A stretch of DNA of 50,411 bases from a virus, in the IMG/VR virus record IMGVR_UViG_3300042691_015059, positions 1 to 50,411 of that record. One strand, written 5' to 3'. The notes beneath the pieces were generated by a model. The model did not search any database. It worked only from the letters and a program-made list of their open reading frames with translations, and was not told where the DNA came from. Position numbers and translations under genes: made by a program. Each line of letters starts with the position of its first letter. Position 1 is the stretch's first letter. Of the stretch, positions 21,154 to 27,926 are shown piece by piece.

Positions 21154-21182
21154 AAGATACCAGACTCCCTCACACTTGTCAA
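21154..21182 (-). promoter_or_regulatory. Consensus early promoter for the micro-protein
   Basis: Minus strand: TTGACA, 17 bp, TATCTT, preceded by GACT. Last promoter before the non-coding region. Confidence 0.75.
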
Positions 21183-21242
21183 GTCTAAACAAAAGAAATG
21201 TGAGAAATCTTTTCACCCCCCCTCCTCACTAACAACACACAC

Positions 21243-21251
21243 ATATCCACA
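21243..21251 (+). promoter_or_regulatory. DnaA-box-like site (ATATCCACA)
   Basis: Eight of nine bases match TTATCCACA. Confidence 0.4.
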
Positions 21252-21262
21252 ACTATGAACAA

Positions 21263-21277
21263 ACCTGTGGATAACCA
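21263..21277 (-). promoter_or_regulatory. DnaA box TTATCCACA within a 15-bp direct repeat
   Basis: AACCTGTGGATAACC; the minus strand contains a perfect E. coli-type DnaA box (21266-21274). The second copy, with one change, is at 21358-21372. Confidence 0.6.
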
Positions 21278-21357
21278 AAATCTCAGGTCCAACTCCCCAC
21301 CTCAAAAAAACCGACCTCTCCACTAGGCAACCCACCCACAAGAATCCGCAACCAAAA

Positions 21358-21372
21358 ACCTGTGGACAACCC
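21358..21372 (-). promoter_or_regulatory. DnaA box TTGTCCACA within a 15-bp direct repeat
   Basis: AACCTGTGGACAACC; the minus strand contains TTGTCCACA (21361-21369), the form preferred by actinobacterial DnaA. Confidence 0.6.
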
Positions 21373-21565
21373 CCCCCAACCTGCGAACAACCCACCACCC
21401 CACCCCACCCCACCCAGACAGGCAAGGGCAAGGCAAGAGGAGAGGGGACAGGCAAACGACAGAGGCGAGGGCGACAGCAAACGAGAGCGGCGGGGCTTCC
21501 GAACTTTTTGGCCGGGGTAGGGTGCGCGGGGTAACTGTGTACGGATGTATTGGGCGCTCATCATC

Positions 21566-21577
21566 GTTTGTATGAAC
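21566..21577 (+). repeat. 12-bp direct repeat GTTTGTATGAAC, copy 1
   Basis: Identical to 22245-22256. The two copies flank the GT-rich gene 21615-22226. Confidence 0.7.
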
Positions 21578-21614
21578 GGAGTCGGTGTTGGGTTTGGTGT
21601 TCTAGTGTGTTGGT

Positions 21615-22226
21615 ATGGATTGGTCGTGTGTTGAGTTTGCTTCTGAGTCGGTGTGTGATTGGAAGGGGCGTTTGGTTTCTTCTGAGGGGATTGGGACGGA
21701 TGTGTTTCCGTCTGTGTTTGCTTTTGATGGTGATGGTGTTTGTTTGGGTTGGGCTTGTTTGGTTGAGCCGGGTGGTGCTGATGATGTGTTGAGGCGTTTG
21801 GGTTTGGCGGGGGCGTTGTTTCGTTCTGGGTGGCACGCTGAGTGGCTTGTGTTTTGTGCTGAGGGTTTTGTGTTTGATGGTGATGATGGGCCGTCTGGTG
21901 GGGATTTGGTGGGGTTGTTTGCTGCTGGTGATTTGCGGGTGTCTGAGTGTTTGTCTTTTGTGGGTGGTGGGGTTAATGGGTTTTGGGGTTCGTTGACGGT
22001 TCCGTATGTGCAGGAGTTGGGGCGGCGGGTTCGTTGGTTGGATGGGGTTCGTCATGACGTGGATGGTGGTGTGGCGGGTTCGTTTTTTGATGTTTTGGGT
22101 TTGGTTTTTGATTCTGTTGCGGTGGTTCCGTTTCCTCGGGGTGTTTCTCGGCGTGTTTGTTTGGAGGAGATTGGTGTGCAGGTTTCGGAGTTGGGTTTTG
22201 TGGTGTTGTTGGCTGAGGATTTTTAA
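21615..22226 (+). CDS. Hypothetical protein in GT-rich DNA, 203 aa
   Basis: The coding strand is extremely rich in G and T, unlike any neighbour; codons such as TTT, GTT, GGT and TTG dominate. The protein is plausible (FAFDGDGVCLGWACLVEPGG; VPYVQELGRRVRWLDG) and could be a soluble alpha/beta protein, but no family is recognised. A -10-like TAGTGT ends six bases before the ATG, so the message may be leaderless. Minus-strand frames in the same DNA encode low-complexity Thr/Pro strings and are shadows. Flanked by 12-bp direct repeats. Confidence 0.7.
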   Translation: MDWSCVEFASESVCDWKGRLVSSEGIGTDVFPSVFAFDGDGVCLGWACLVEPGGADDVLRRLGLAGALFRSGWHAEWLVFCAEGFVFDGDDGPSGGDLVGLFAAGDLRVSECLSFVGGGVNGFWGSLTVPYVQELGRRVRWLDGVRHDVDGGVAGSFFDVLGLVFDSVAVVPFPRGVSRRVCLEEIGVQVSELGFVVLLAEDF

Positions 22227-22232
22227 CGGTAG

Positions 22233-22257
22233 GGTTCATGGGCGGTTTGTATGAACC
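22233..22257 (+). terminator. Inverted repeat after the GT-rich gene, holding direct-repeat copy 2
   Basis: GGTTCAT (22233-22239) pairs with ATGAACC (22251-22257). The second arm is part of the GTTTGTATGAAC repeat at 22245-22256. No T run, so it may be an operator or a weak terminator. Confidence 0.4.
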
Positions 22258-22303
22258 AAGTTTGTTTCTTTGGTGTGGGTGTGTCGTGTTTTAGAATTGC
22301 GGC

Positions 22304-22483
22304 ATGGGTAAAGGTAAAAGTTCTAGTGGTGCTCATGCTCAGGCTCGCACGCGGCAGAATCCGTTGACGGGTGAGGTTGAGAAGATTGGTGGCACGAAAG
22401 CCGGTAAGGGTCGCGTCCGTGAATCTTTCGGCTCACCTTTGCGTACACACGACTTGAAGGGTCCGGTCGGCAAAAAGAAGTAG
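22304..22483 (+). CDS. Small basic protein, 59 aa; probably leaderless
   Basis: TAGAAT (22292-22297) ends six bases before the ATG and there is no ribosome site. The protein is very rich in Gly, Lys and Arg (MGKGKSSSGAHAQARTRQNP...GPVGKKK), with no hydrophobic core, so it is likely disordered and nucleic-acid-binding. No family recognised. Confidence 0.75.
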   Translation: MGKGKSSSGAHAQARTRQNPLTGEVEKIGGTKAGKGRVRESFGSPLRTHDLKGPVGKKK

Positions 22484-22505
22484 CCTGCCGATAAAAGCGT
22501 CGCGT

Positions 22506-22547
22506 GCCCGCTTGGGTCTTGACAGACCCTTCGCGGGCCTGTAAATA
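22506..22547 (+). promoter_or_regulatory. Promoter whose -35 box sits in a nested palindrome
   Basis: TTGACA (22519-22524), 17 bp, TAAATA (22542-22547), then seven bases to the ATG at 22555. GGGTC/GACCC (22514-22518, 22525-22529) and GCCCGC/GCGGGC (22506-22511, 22533-22538) form two nested stems with the -35 box as loop. It may be an operator, a terminator for 22304-22483, or both. Confidence 0.75.
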
Positions 22548-22554
22548 TTCGGGC

Positions 22555-22917
22555 ATGACTTTACCTGAATTTGCTATGACTGAATCTGATGCAGGGTTTT
22601 TGCAGAAGATTGATGATGCTATTGAGGAGGCTGCACGGGTTCTTGATCTTTGCGATGCTCCGAAGGGTGATGACCTTGAGAGTGAAGAGCGGCGTGAGGA
22701 AATGTTTGAGGATCGTTTCCATTGCGGTGTTTGCACAGTCCGTGTTGTGATGGAAACTGTTTGGCCTTCTATTGAGGAATACATTGGTGACTTGAAGGCG
22801 AAACAGATCGCTGCCGAGTTCGTTTTCGAAACCCGGATTGTGATGGACAGTCTTCAAGACAACCGTCAAAAGTACGGTTACAGGAGCCATGCGCCCACGG
22901 ATAAAACCAATGACTGA
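22555..22917 (+). CDS. Helical hypothetical protein, 120 aa; leaderless
   Basis: I chose the ATG at 22555 because a near-perfect promoter ends seven bases before it; the longer frame from 22504 runs through that promoter. The protein is acidic and helical (IDDAIEEAARVLDLCDAP, FHCGVCTVRVVMETVWPSIEEYI) with a CGVC pair. No family recognised. First gene of the plus-strand series to 25336. Confidence 0.8.
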   Translation: MTLPEFAMTESDAGFLQKIDDAIEEAARVLDLCDAPKGDDLESEERREEMFEDRFHCGVCTVRVVMETVWPSIEEYIGDLKAKQIAAEFVFETRIVMDSLQDNRQKYGYRSHAPTDKTND

Positions 22918-23350
22918 CGTAGTGCAACTGATTCGGTTGTGGGCTGACGATCCCGATGCTGGCGTACCCCCAACGATTCCAACGGAATACGCTCTTCTTG
23001 CTGTCGATGAGATAGAACGACTGCGCTTACAAATCGGAACGAACAATCCGATTTATGGGGATTCAGAGGGGATTGCGCGTAATTCTTTGCGTAATCCGAA
23101 CGATCATGCCGATGAACTTGTTGGGATGTTGCGGGATAGAGCCTGCCCAGCCGGACTCCCCTACACCGGGGATGATCCCAAAGAAGATCACGGACACACC
23201 GACTGCTGGCTTCATAACAAATCAGCCGATGAAATTGAACGACTACATACGCTCATTACCGCATGGGTTGATGCAGATGATGACCCAGCAGATGTTGACG
23301 GGCCGTACCACGCAGCATGGCTCGCTCTTCGCAGGGCAGTCGGACGATGA
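22889..23350 (+). CDS. Hypothetical protein, 153 aa
   Basis: The start at 22889 has AGGAG very close (two bases); the ATG at 22910, overlapping the upstream stop in ATGACTGA, is equally possible. The protein has two ADEIERL-like helical repeats (AVDEIERLRLQIG and SADEIERLHTLI) separated by a Cys/His-containing stretch (ACPAGLPYTG...HGHTDCWLH), an arrangement common in small actinophage proteins. Function unknown. Confidence 0.75.
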   Translation: MRPRIKPMTDVVQLIRLWADDPDAGVPPTIPTEYALLAVDEIERLRLQIGTNNPIYGDSEGIARNSLRNPNDHADELVGMLRDRACPAGLPYTGDDPKEDHGHTDCWLHNKSADEIERLHTLITAWVDADDDPADVDGPYHAAWLALRRAVGR

Positions 23351-23371
23351 CTCTTGATCAAGGGGGGATTC

Positions 23372-23617
23372 ATGCGAAGGCTGGGACGGCTTCTTGACAA
23401 GTTCACGTTTTGGGCGTGGCAGAAAGTAGAGGAAGACCCTATCTTCCTCGTTGTGATCGCTTTGATGTTTATTTTTGCTTCAGCGATTCCTTTCTTTCTT
23501 GCTGCCCTCCTAATCGGACTGTTTGGCTATTGGTTAGTGGTCGCTGCGATCCCTGTAGTGTTGCTCTGGGTGGTTATTGACGATCTGTGGGATTCGATAA
23601 AGAGGGGGAAAGAGTAG
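23372..23617 (+). CDS. Two-span membrane protein, 81 aa
   Basis: AAGGGGGGATTC precedes the ATG at 23372. Residues about 25-48 (IFLVVIALMFIFASAIPFFL) and 50-72 (ALLIGLFGYWLVVAAIPVVL) form two membrane helices, with a basic N-terminal helix and a charged tail. Two spans and small size would fit a holin, but the endolysin is 10 kb away and other genes are equally good candidates. Confidence 0.75.
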   Translation: MRRLGRLLDKFTFWAWQKVEEDPIFLVVIALMFIFASAIPFFLAALLIGLFGYWLVVAAIPVVLLWVVIDDLWDSIKRGKE

Positions 23618-23619
23618 CG

Positions 23620-23874
23620 GTGTCTGAAATGAAACGAAGGTCACGATTCGTCGTTCATATAAGCGGAACTGCTGAATTCAATGTTGAGCATTTATGGCCT
23701 GAAGGTCAAATGCCTTCGGAATTATCCGCTCATGCAATTGCTGAAAGGCTTGCTGAGATGGGAACCAAAGTTTCGATATTGGAAGACATGGGCGGACTGA
23801 GAATCCTTAATGTGGATGTTGAGTACCCAATTCGGGAACCGAATCGAAACTGCACGGTTATCTGGAAAAACTGA
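23620..23874 (+). CDS. Hypothetical protein, 84 aa
   Basis: GTG start at 23620 behind AAAGAG; an ATG three codons later is possible. The protein is alpha/beta (FVVHISGTAEFNVEHL, helix AHAIAERLAEMG, strands KVSILEDM, GLRILNVDVEY), a compact ferredoxin-like layout. No family recognised. Overlaps the next start in TGATG. Confidence 0.75.
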   Translation: MSEMKRRSRFVVHISGTAEFNVEHLWPEGQMPSELSAHAIAERLAEMGTKVSILEDMGGLRILNVDVEYPIREPNRNCTVIWKN

Positions 23875-24167
23875 TGGTGACGGACTTGACTCCAGACGAG
23901 CAGGTAAAAAGAGTTTGGTCCGCTCTTGCTGAGGCTGGCTACCCCCGAGCCAAAGTTGATTGGGATGAAGACCGTCAAGAACCTTCTGTTCAATTAGGTT
24001 TTGATTTTGATGCGGGTCAAGTCCCAGAGGAAGTTTGTTGGAAGGCCATGGTTATTTCCCGCATAGGTTCTGTTCCTTGTTTTTCCTGTTGGGCTATAGG
24101 GGATTTGCTTGACTTGCCTCTATGCACCCATGAAATAAGTCTTTCTGATAGAAAGTTCTTTCTATGA
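23874..24167 (+). CDS. Hypothetical protein, 97 aa
   Basis: Coupled start overlapping the upstream stop. Contains VPCFSCWA and a late Cys, possibly one metal or redox site, after a helical N terminus (DEQVKRVWSALAEAGYP). No family recognised. Overlaps the next gene by four bases. Confidence 0.75.
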   Translation: MVTDLTPDEQVKRVWSALAEAGYPRAKVDWDEDRQEPSVQLGFDFDAGQVPEEVCWKAMVISRIGSVPCFSCWAIGDLLDLPLCTHEISLSDRKFFL

Positions 24168-24364
24168 AGAAGATGAAAGACGATTTGGCAGATGCCCTTC
24201 TTGTGGTCAAGCAGCGACCCTACGCTGAGCCGCGCGAAGAAGAGTATGAGGATGCCGAATACATTTTAGATTGTCTTCTTAAAAACTCTAGCGGCCTTAA
24301 GGTTTGGATGATGTCGCACGGTCTTCTTGATTGGAATGACGATTATGTGCGAGTGGACACATGA
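24164..24364 (+). CDS. Acidic helical protein, 66 aa
   Basis: The ATG overlaps the preceding stop in ATGA. Highly charged and helical (EPREEEYEDAEYILDCLLKN). No family recognised. Part of the overlapping gene run to ThyX. Confidence 0.75.
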   Translation: MKKMKDDLADALLVVKQRPYAEPREEEYEDAEYILDCLLKNSSGLKVWMMSHGLLDWNDDYVRVDT

Positions 24365-24642
24365 ATATCCCGCACAAATATTTTGTTGTAGCCGATATTG
24401 AAGTTGGCGACGAATATGTTGGCTCCTTCATGAAATCCCGTCATTTTTCAATAAAAGGGGCCTTCCGATCCCTCGGGAAAAAACGACAACAAAACTACGC
24501 AAGCCCAACTTTGACAATCACTCATTCGATAATGGATCACTATTTATGGAATGAGCGTATGAGTTGTGTAAACCCTAATTTCTATTGTGCCGGTTGTGAT
24601 AGACAGGGGCCGTGTGCCGATCAACCAAGAACGAGGAACTGA
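24361..24642 (+). CDS. Hypothetical protein with C-terminal Cys knuckle, 93 aa
   Basis: The ATG overlaps the preceding stop in ATGA. The N-terminal part is strand-rich (HKYFVVADIEVGDEYVGSF), and the end has NFYCAGCDRQGPC, three cysteines that may bind zinc. No family recognised. Directly precedes ThyX. Confidence 0.75.
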   Translation: MNIPHKYFVVADIEVGDEYVGSFMKSRHFSIKGAFRSLGKKRQQNYASPTLTITHSIMDHYLWNERMSCVNPNFYCAGCDRQGPCADQPRTRN

Positions 24643-24646
24643 TTTA

Positions 24647-25336
24647 GTGTTTGATGAAAAATTTTCTGCTGTCCATGATCATGGATTTGTTCATCTTGAT
24701 GACTGCATGGCGGATGATTTGAGTGTTGTCAATTCTGCTCGTGTGAGTTTTGGCAAAGCCTCAGATGAACTCAATGACGCTGACATCGGGTTGATTCGCT
24801 TTTTGATGCGTGAGCGGCACGGGACACCTTTTGAACACAACACATTTAGGTTCCATGTTCGATGCCCAATTTTCGTTGCTCGTGAATGGTTCAGGCACCG
24901 CATCGGTTCATTCAATGAGTTCAGTGGCAGGTATGCGGAAATGCCTGATATGGCATATCAGCCAGCCGCTGAAGATTTACGCACACAGGTTGGTAAGCCG
25001 GGTTCGTATACCTTCGAACCGATCTCGGAAACGATTGGTAGCGAAGTCTCAATGATTATTGATTCTGCGTATAGGGCATCGTGGGATGCATACGAAAAAC
25101 TTCTTAGTTTGGGACTTGCTAAAGAGTTGTCTCGTTCGGTGCTTCCGCTTGGTTCTTACACGGAATTTTACTGGACGGTAAATGCGCGATCACTCATGAA
25201 TTTTCTGAGTCTTAGGACGGCAGATACTGCACTTCGTGAAATCAGGGATTACGCTGTTGAAGTTGAAAGGCATTTCTCTAAGCAGATGCCACACACTTAT
25301 AAGGCGTGGATTGATTTCGAAAAGGTCTGCCCTTAA
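24647..25336 (+). CDS. thyX: Flavin-dependent thymidylate synthase ThyX, 229 aa
   Basis: Converts dUMP to dTMP with methylene-tetrahydrofolate, NADPH and FAD. The diagnostic ThyX motif is seen as RHRIGSFNEFSGRY (residues 83-96), and the C-terminal SLRTAD and EIRDYA helices are present. The GTG at 24647 has GAGGA nine bases upstream and avoids overlap with the previous gene; an earlier GTG at 24587 would give 249 residues. It complements the dCMP deaminase and the ribonucleotide reductase in this window. Confidence 0.95.
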   Translation: MFDEKFSAVHDHGFVHLDDCMADDLSVVNSARVSFGKASDELNDADIGLIRFLMRERHGTPFEHNTFRFHVRCPIFVAREWFRHRIGSFNEFSGRYAEMPDMAYQPAAEDLRTQVGKPGSYTFEPISETIGSEVSMIIDSAYRASWDAYEKLLSLGLAKELSRSVLPLGSYTEFYWTVNARSLMNFLSLRTADTALREIRDYAVEVERHFSKQMPHTYKAWIDFEKVCP

Positions 25337-25911
25337 GAGTTGTATTCAACTCGTGTGACGTTCTGGATAATTTCTACCGGAACGTCAATCCAACGCAGCA
25401 GTGCGGCAAGCAGATACGGATTTGCCGTGAATAGTGTTACGAATGAACCGGAGAATTCACCGGAACTGTCGTAGATGACGCTCGCAGATGAACCTTGCCA
25501 AGTTTCATGCCGTCTCAAATGTGACGAAAGTTCTTCAACTGCTTTTTGACTGTTTCGTGATGCAGTTGGTGGCGATTCAAGCATTTCGATGTCCCAATTG
25601 TTTTGAGCATCTTCTTCCTTGAATGTTTTTGAGATCATGTCGGTGATCTCTTCAAGGTTTTCAGTTGTCAGTCGTTCTGACCACGGTGAAAAGATTTGAT
25701 CTTCTTCAAATTGCTGACCATTTGCTGTCGCCCATTCTTTCAGTTCTGGACAGACGTGGTGGGGGCCGTCAGGTGAAAGCGGGTAGTCAAATTTTTGAGC
25801 GTGTACGAAGTAAATTTCATTGCCGTTTTTTACGGCGATGTGTGGTTCAAACCACATTGGTCGTACTGTGATGGCGTAGAGCCATCCTTCTGTTACGTCT
25901 GAGTAGCGCAT
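25333..25911 (-). CDS. Hypothetical protein, 192 aa
   Basis: The ATG at 25911 (MRYSDVTEGW) leaves a 17-base gap after the upstream gene; TTG codons at 25977-25980 would lengthen the protein to about 215 and match its possible N-terminal strand, so the start is unsure. The body has a substrate-like alpha/beta pattern (LYAITVRPMWFEPHIAVKNG; ENLEEITDMISKTFKEED) and no known family. Its end overlaps ThyX by four bases on the other strand. Confidence 0.7.
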   Translation of the reverse strand: MRYSDVTEGWLYAITVRPMWFEPHIAVKNGNEIYFVHAQKFDYPLSPDGPHHVCPELKEWATANGQQFEEDQIFSPWSERLTTENLEEITDMISKTFKEEDAQNNWDIEMLESPPTASRNSQKAVEELSSHLRRHETWQGSSASVIYDSSGEFSGSFVTLFTANPYLLAALLRWIDVPVEIIQNVTRVEYNS

Positions 25912-25927
25912 TGATTCTGAGCCTACA

Positions 25928-26167
25928 TCAAAACTGACTATACCCTTTAAGGCCCATTTCGGCTTGCGGCCTTTCAACAATGATGTTTAATTGTTTCTGT
26001 GTTGCATCTTTAGTTTCAAGAGTTTCTCTGACGAGTTCCAACCAAGGCCAAGGAAGGGTGAATTGACGACCCCCATCTTTTGTCCAGATTTCAATTCCTT
26101 CTGGAAGGATGAAGCATTTGACGGTTTCGTCTCCACCGGATGTGTAGGGCATCACTCGGTCGTTCAT
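25928..26167 (-). CDS. Hypothetical protein, 79 aa; possibly leaderless
   Basis: A -10-like TAACAT (26174-26179) ends six bases before the ATG at 26167 and no ribosome site is visible. Beta-rich protein (TVKCFILPEGIEIWTKDGG) with a helical centre. No family recognised. It begins right after the terminator at 26184-26221. Confidence 0.7.
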   Translation of the reverse strand: MNDRVMPYTSGGDETVKCFILPEGIEIWTKDGGRQFTLPWPWLELVRETLETKDATQKQLNIIVERPQAEMGLKGYSQF

Positions 26168-26183
26168 GGCTCAATGTTAGACA

Positions 26184-26221
26184 AAAAAGAACCCCCACCG
26201 AAAGAGGCAGGGGTTCTTTTT
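26184..26221. terminator. Bidirectional rho-independent terminator
   Basis: AAAAAGAACCCC (26184-26195) pairs with GGGGTTCTTTTT (26210-26221); T runs follow on both strands. It ends the Rpf-like gene. Confidence 0.85.
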
Positions 26222-26250
26222 ATAACTTTGTGATTAGCAGATTTTTGTGG

Positions 26251-26823
26251 CTAGAGCCAGCCAAATTTTCTACTACACCCCGGCCAAGCCTTCCAGCCCG
26301 ATCCGGCAAGGACGCGCTCAGCAATCACGATCTGCTGTTCCCGACTTGCTTCCCAAGGATGTGGTGCGAACTCACCACCACCGTAGGACAGCCACGTTGA
26401 GTAACTGCGCTGGTGCATGAACTGAAGTCCACCACCGAAACCATTTCCCGTATTACAACCCCAATTACCACCGCATTCACATTGCGCGAGTTGGTCCCAT
26501 CGTGAACCATCACCGGGGTCATAGTTTGGCGTGGATGGTGCGCTTCGAACTGCTTTCGCTTGTTCTTTGCGAGCAACATCAGCAAAGAACGCATCAAGTT
26601 CAGCCTGTTGCTGTGCAGCGAGCGCCGCTTCCACTTCACCCATAATCGTATATGCCGAATTTGGGTTCATTTGCACAAAAGCGGCATCGTCGTTTGTTGC
26701 CGACGCTACCGCTTCATTAGTTGCTGATCCATTTTTTTCTGCTGATCCAACGCCAACTCCAATAACACCGACTAGGACGGTTATAAAGATGACAGTGAAT
26801 ACGACAAAGCGATTGCTTCGCAT
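26251..26823 (-). CDS. Rpf-like lytic transglycosylase, 190 aa
   Basis: Residues about 107-190 are an Rpf (resuscitation-promoting factor) domain: WDQLAQCECGGNWGCNTGNG, GGLQF and GWKAWPGCS. Rpf domains cleave actinobacterial peptidoglycan glycan strands; the catalytic Glu is E116 in CEC. The usual second residue is replaced by Cys117, and C123 is added, so extra disulfides are possible. An N-terminal membrane or signal segment (FVVFTVIFITVLVGVIGVGV) suggests export or anchoring. GGGAAGGAATGTCCC precedes the ATG at 26823. Confidence 0.9.
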   Translation of the reverse strand: MRSNRFVVFTVIFITVLVGVIGVGVGSAEKNGSATNEAVASATNDDAAFVQMNPNSAYTIMGEVEAALAAQQQAELDAFFADVARKEQAKAVRSAPSTPNYDPGDGSRWDQLAQCECGGNWGCNTGNGFGGGLQFMHQRSYSTWLSYGGGEFAPHPWEASREQQIVIAERVLAGSGWKAWPGCSRKFGWL

Positions 26824-26937
26824 GGGACATTCCTTCCCTCGGGGATAAGGACACTCTTCCGTAGAAAAGTCGAAACGCATTACGTTTCTTGTTAGCCACT
26901 TTTCGTGGGTGGTTAGCGGCTGAACCACATCGGGTAG

Positions 26938-27108
26938 TTAGTAGGTTGTCCGAATATTATATCCGATTGTCGTTGTGTAGCCAGAAAAATCGCTGTGACT
27001 TGCGTCAAGGGCCGTAAAACCCCAATTTCCCAAGGGAAATCCGCTTCGTTTATCCAAACTGAACTGTTCTTTGTGAGTTAATTCCGTACAAGTCACATCC
27101 AAATGCAT
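26938..27108 (-). CDS. Possible small protein overlapping the methyltransferase end, 56 aa
   Basis: The frame starts at an ATG at 27108 with an AGGA almost touching it and overlaps the last 59 bases of the methyltransferase gene. The end is Tyr/Thr-rich (SGYTTTIGYNIRTTY). There is no family match. It is retained as doubtful because the DNA between 26938 and 27050 is otherwise empty. Confidence 0.3.
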   Translation of the reverse strand: MHLDVTCTELTHKEQFSLDKRSGFPLGNWGFTALDASHSDFSGYTTTIGYNIRTTY

Positions 27109-27823
27109 TCCTGCCGATACTTGCTGCGACAGTGAGTGTTGTATTGCTTCCAGAAAATGGATCAAGAACCCAGTCACCAACTTCACTTGAAACTTCAATG
27201 CAACGACGAGGAAGTTCTTCAGGGAAGGGGGCGATGTGATCTTTCTTTCTTTCCGGCGAGAAATGCCAAACATTGCCTTTCTCTGTAAGTCGATCTGGGA
27301 AAAACCTGTGGCTCCGGTTTTTTGCAAACATAAAAATAAATTCGGATGAAACACCGGGTCTGCGGGAATGCTTCAAATCTTCTGGCCTCATTATTCCCTT
27401 GTCCCAAGTTATGCATGATCGGTACAGCCATCCGGTCTCAACAAAAACTTCCACAACCCGGTGAGGGATGTTTAGCCATTGCATTTTTGACCTACCGGAT
27501 TTTCCCTGTCGGTATTTTGGTTTCCCATCTTTATTCCCACCAGAGTTGTAATCGCCGCCAGCGCCACCGGAACCTGATGCGGTATCTCCAATGTTCAACC
27601 AAAGTAGTCCATCGTCTGCAAGAACCCGATTCCACTCAATCGAACACTTCTCCATTGATAGCAAGTAATCATCAACTGATCCGATGCCAATTTCTGACGA
27701 ACTGTCACCGTAAGAACGGAGACCGAAATATGGCGGAGATGTCACAATGGTTTGAAACTTGCCATCAGGCTGGGGGATGAATCTGGCATCACTTTGTGTC
27801 GTCTCAATGTTTACGGAAATCAT
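27050..27823 (-). CDS. DNA methyltransferase, N4-cytosine/N6-adenine type, 257 aa
   Basis: Motif IV is TSPPYF (S29-F33) and motif I is DPFSGSNTT (221-229); the IV-before-I order is the beta-class layout of site-specific DNA methyltransferases. SPPY fits either N4-cytosine or N6-adenine methylation. No restriction enzyme gene adjoins it, so it probably protects phage DNA or marks it for regulation. GAAGGTAGCG precedes the ATG. The C terminus seems short. Confidence 0.9.
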   Translation of the reverse strand: MISVNIETTQSDARFIPQPDGKFQTIVTSPPYFGLRSYGDSSSEIGIGSVDDYLLSMEKCSIEWNRVLADDGLLWLNIGDTASGSGGAGGDYNSGGNKDGKPKYRQGKSGRSKMQWLNIPHRVVEVFVETGWLYRSCITWDKGIMRPEDLKHSRRPGVSSEFIFMFAKNRSHRFFPDRLTEKGNVWHFSPERKKDHIAPFPEELPRRCIEVSSEVGDWVLDPFSGSNTTLTVAASIGRNAFGCDLYGINSQRTVQFG

Positions 27824-27926
27824 CGCTACCTTCAGGTGGGTTCGATCAAGAAGTTTCGTGATCCTACTCGGAAAGACTCTTGGGTTTCACGTCCCATGTG
27901 GCTCGTCTTTGGTGTATGGTCCGAGG

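Larger units (their letters stand above)
21190..21540. other. Non-coding, strand-skewed candidate replication origin
   Basis: No convincing gene lies between 21183 and 21614. The plus strand is almost only A and C from about 21200 to 21420, then purine-rich to about 21480. Three DnaA-box-like sites occur, at 21243-21251, 21266-21274 and 21361-21369, and two 15-base repeats around the last two. It lies where minus-strand genes give way to plus-strand genes, a typical origin position. Function is inferred. Confidence 0.55.

Noticed and set aside
21561-22239. Two long minus-strand frames opposite the GT-rich gene
   Set aside because: They encode low-complexity Thr/Pro/His strings produced by the base skew; the plus-strand product is far more protein-like.
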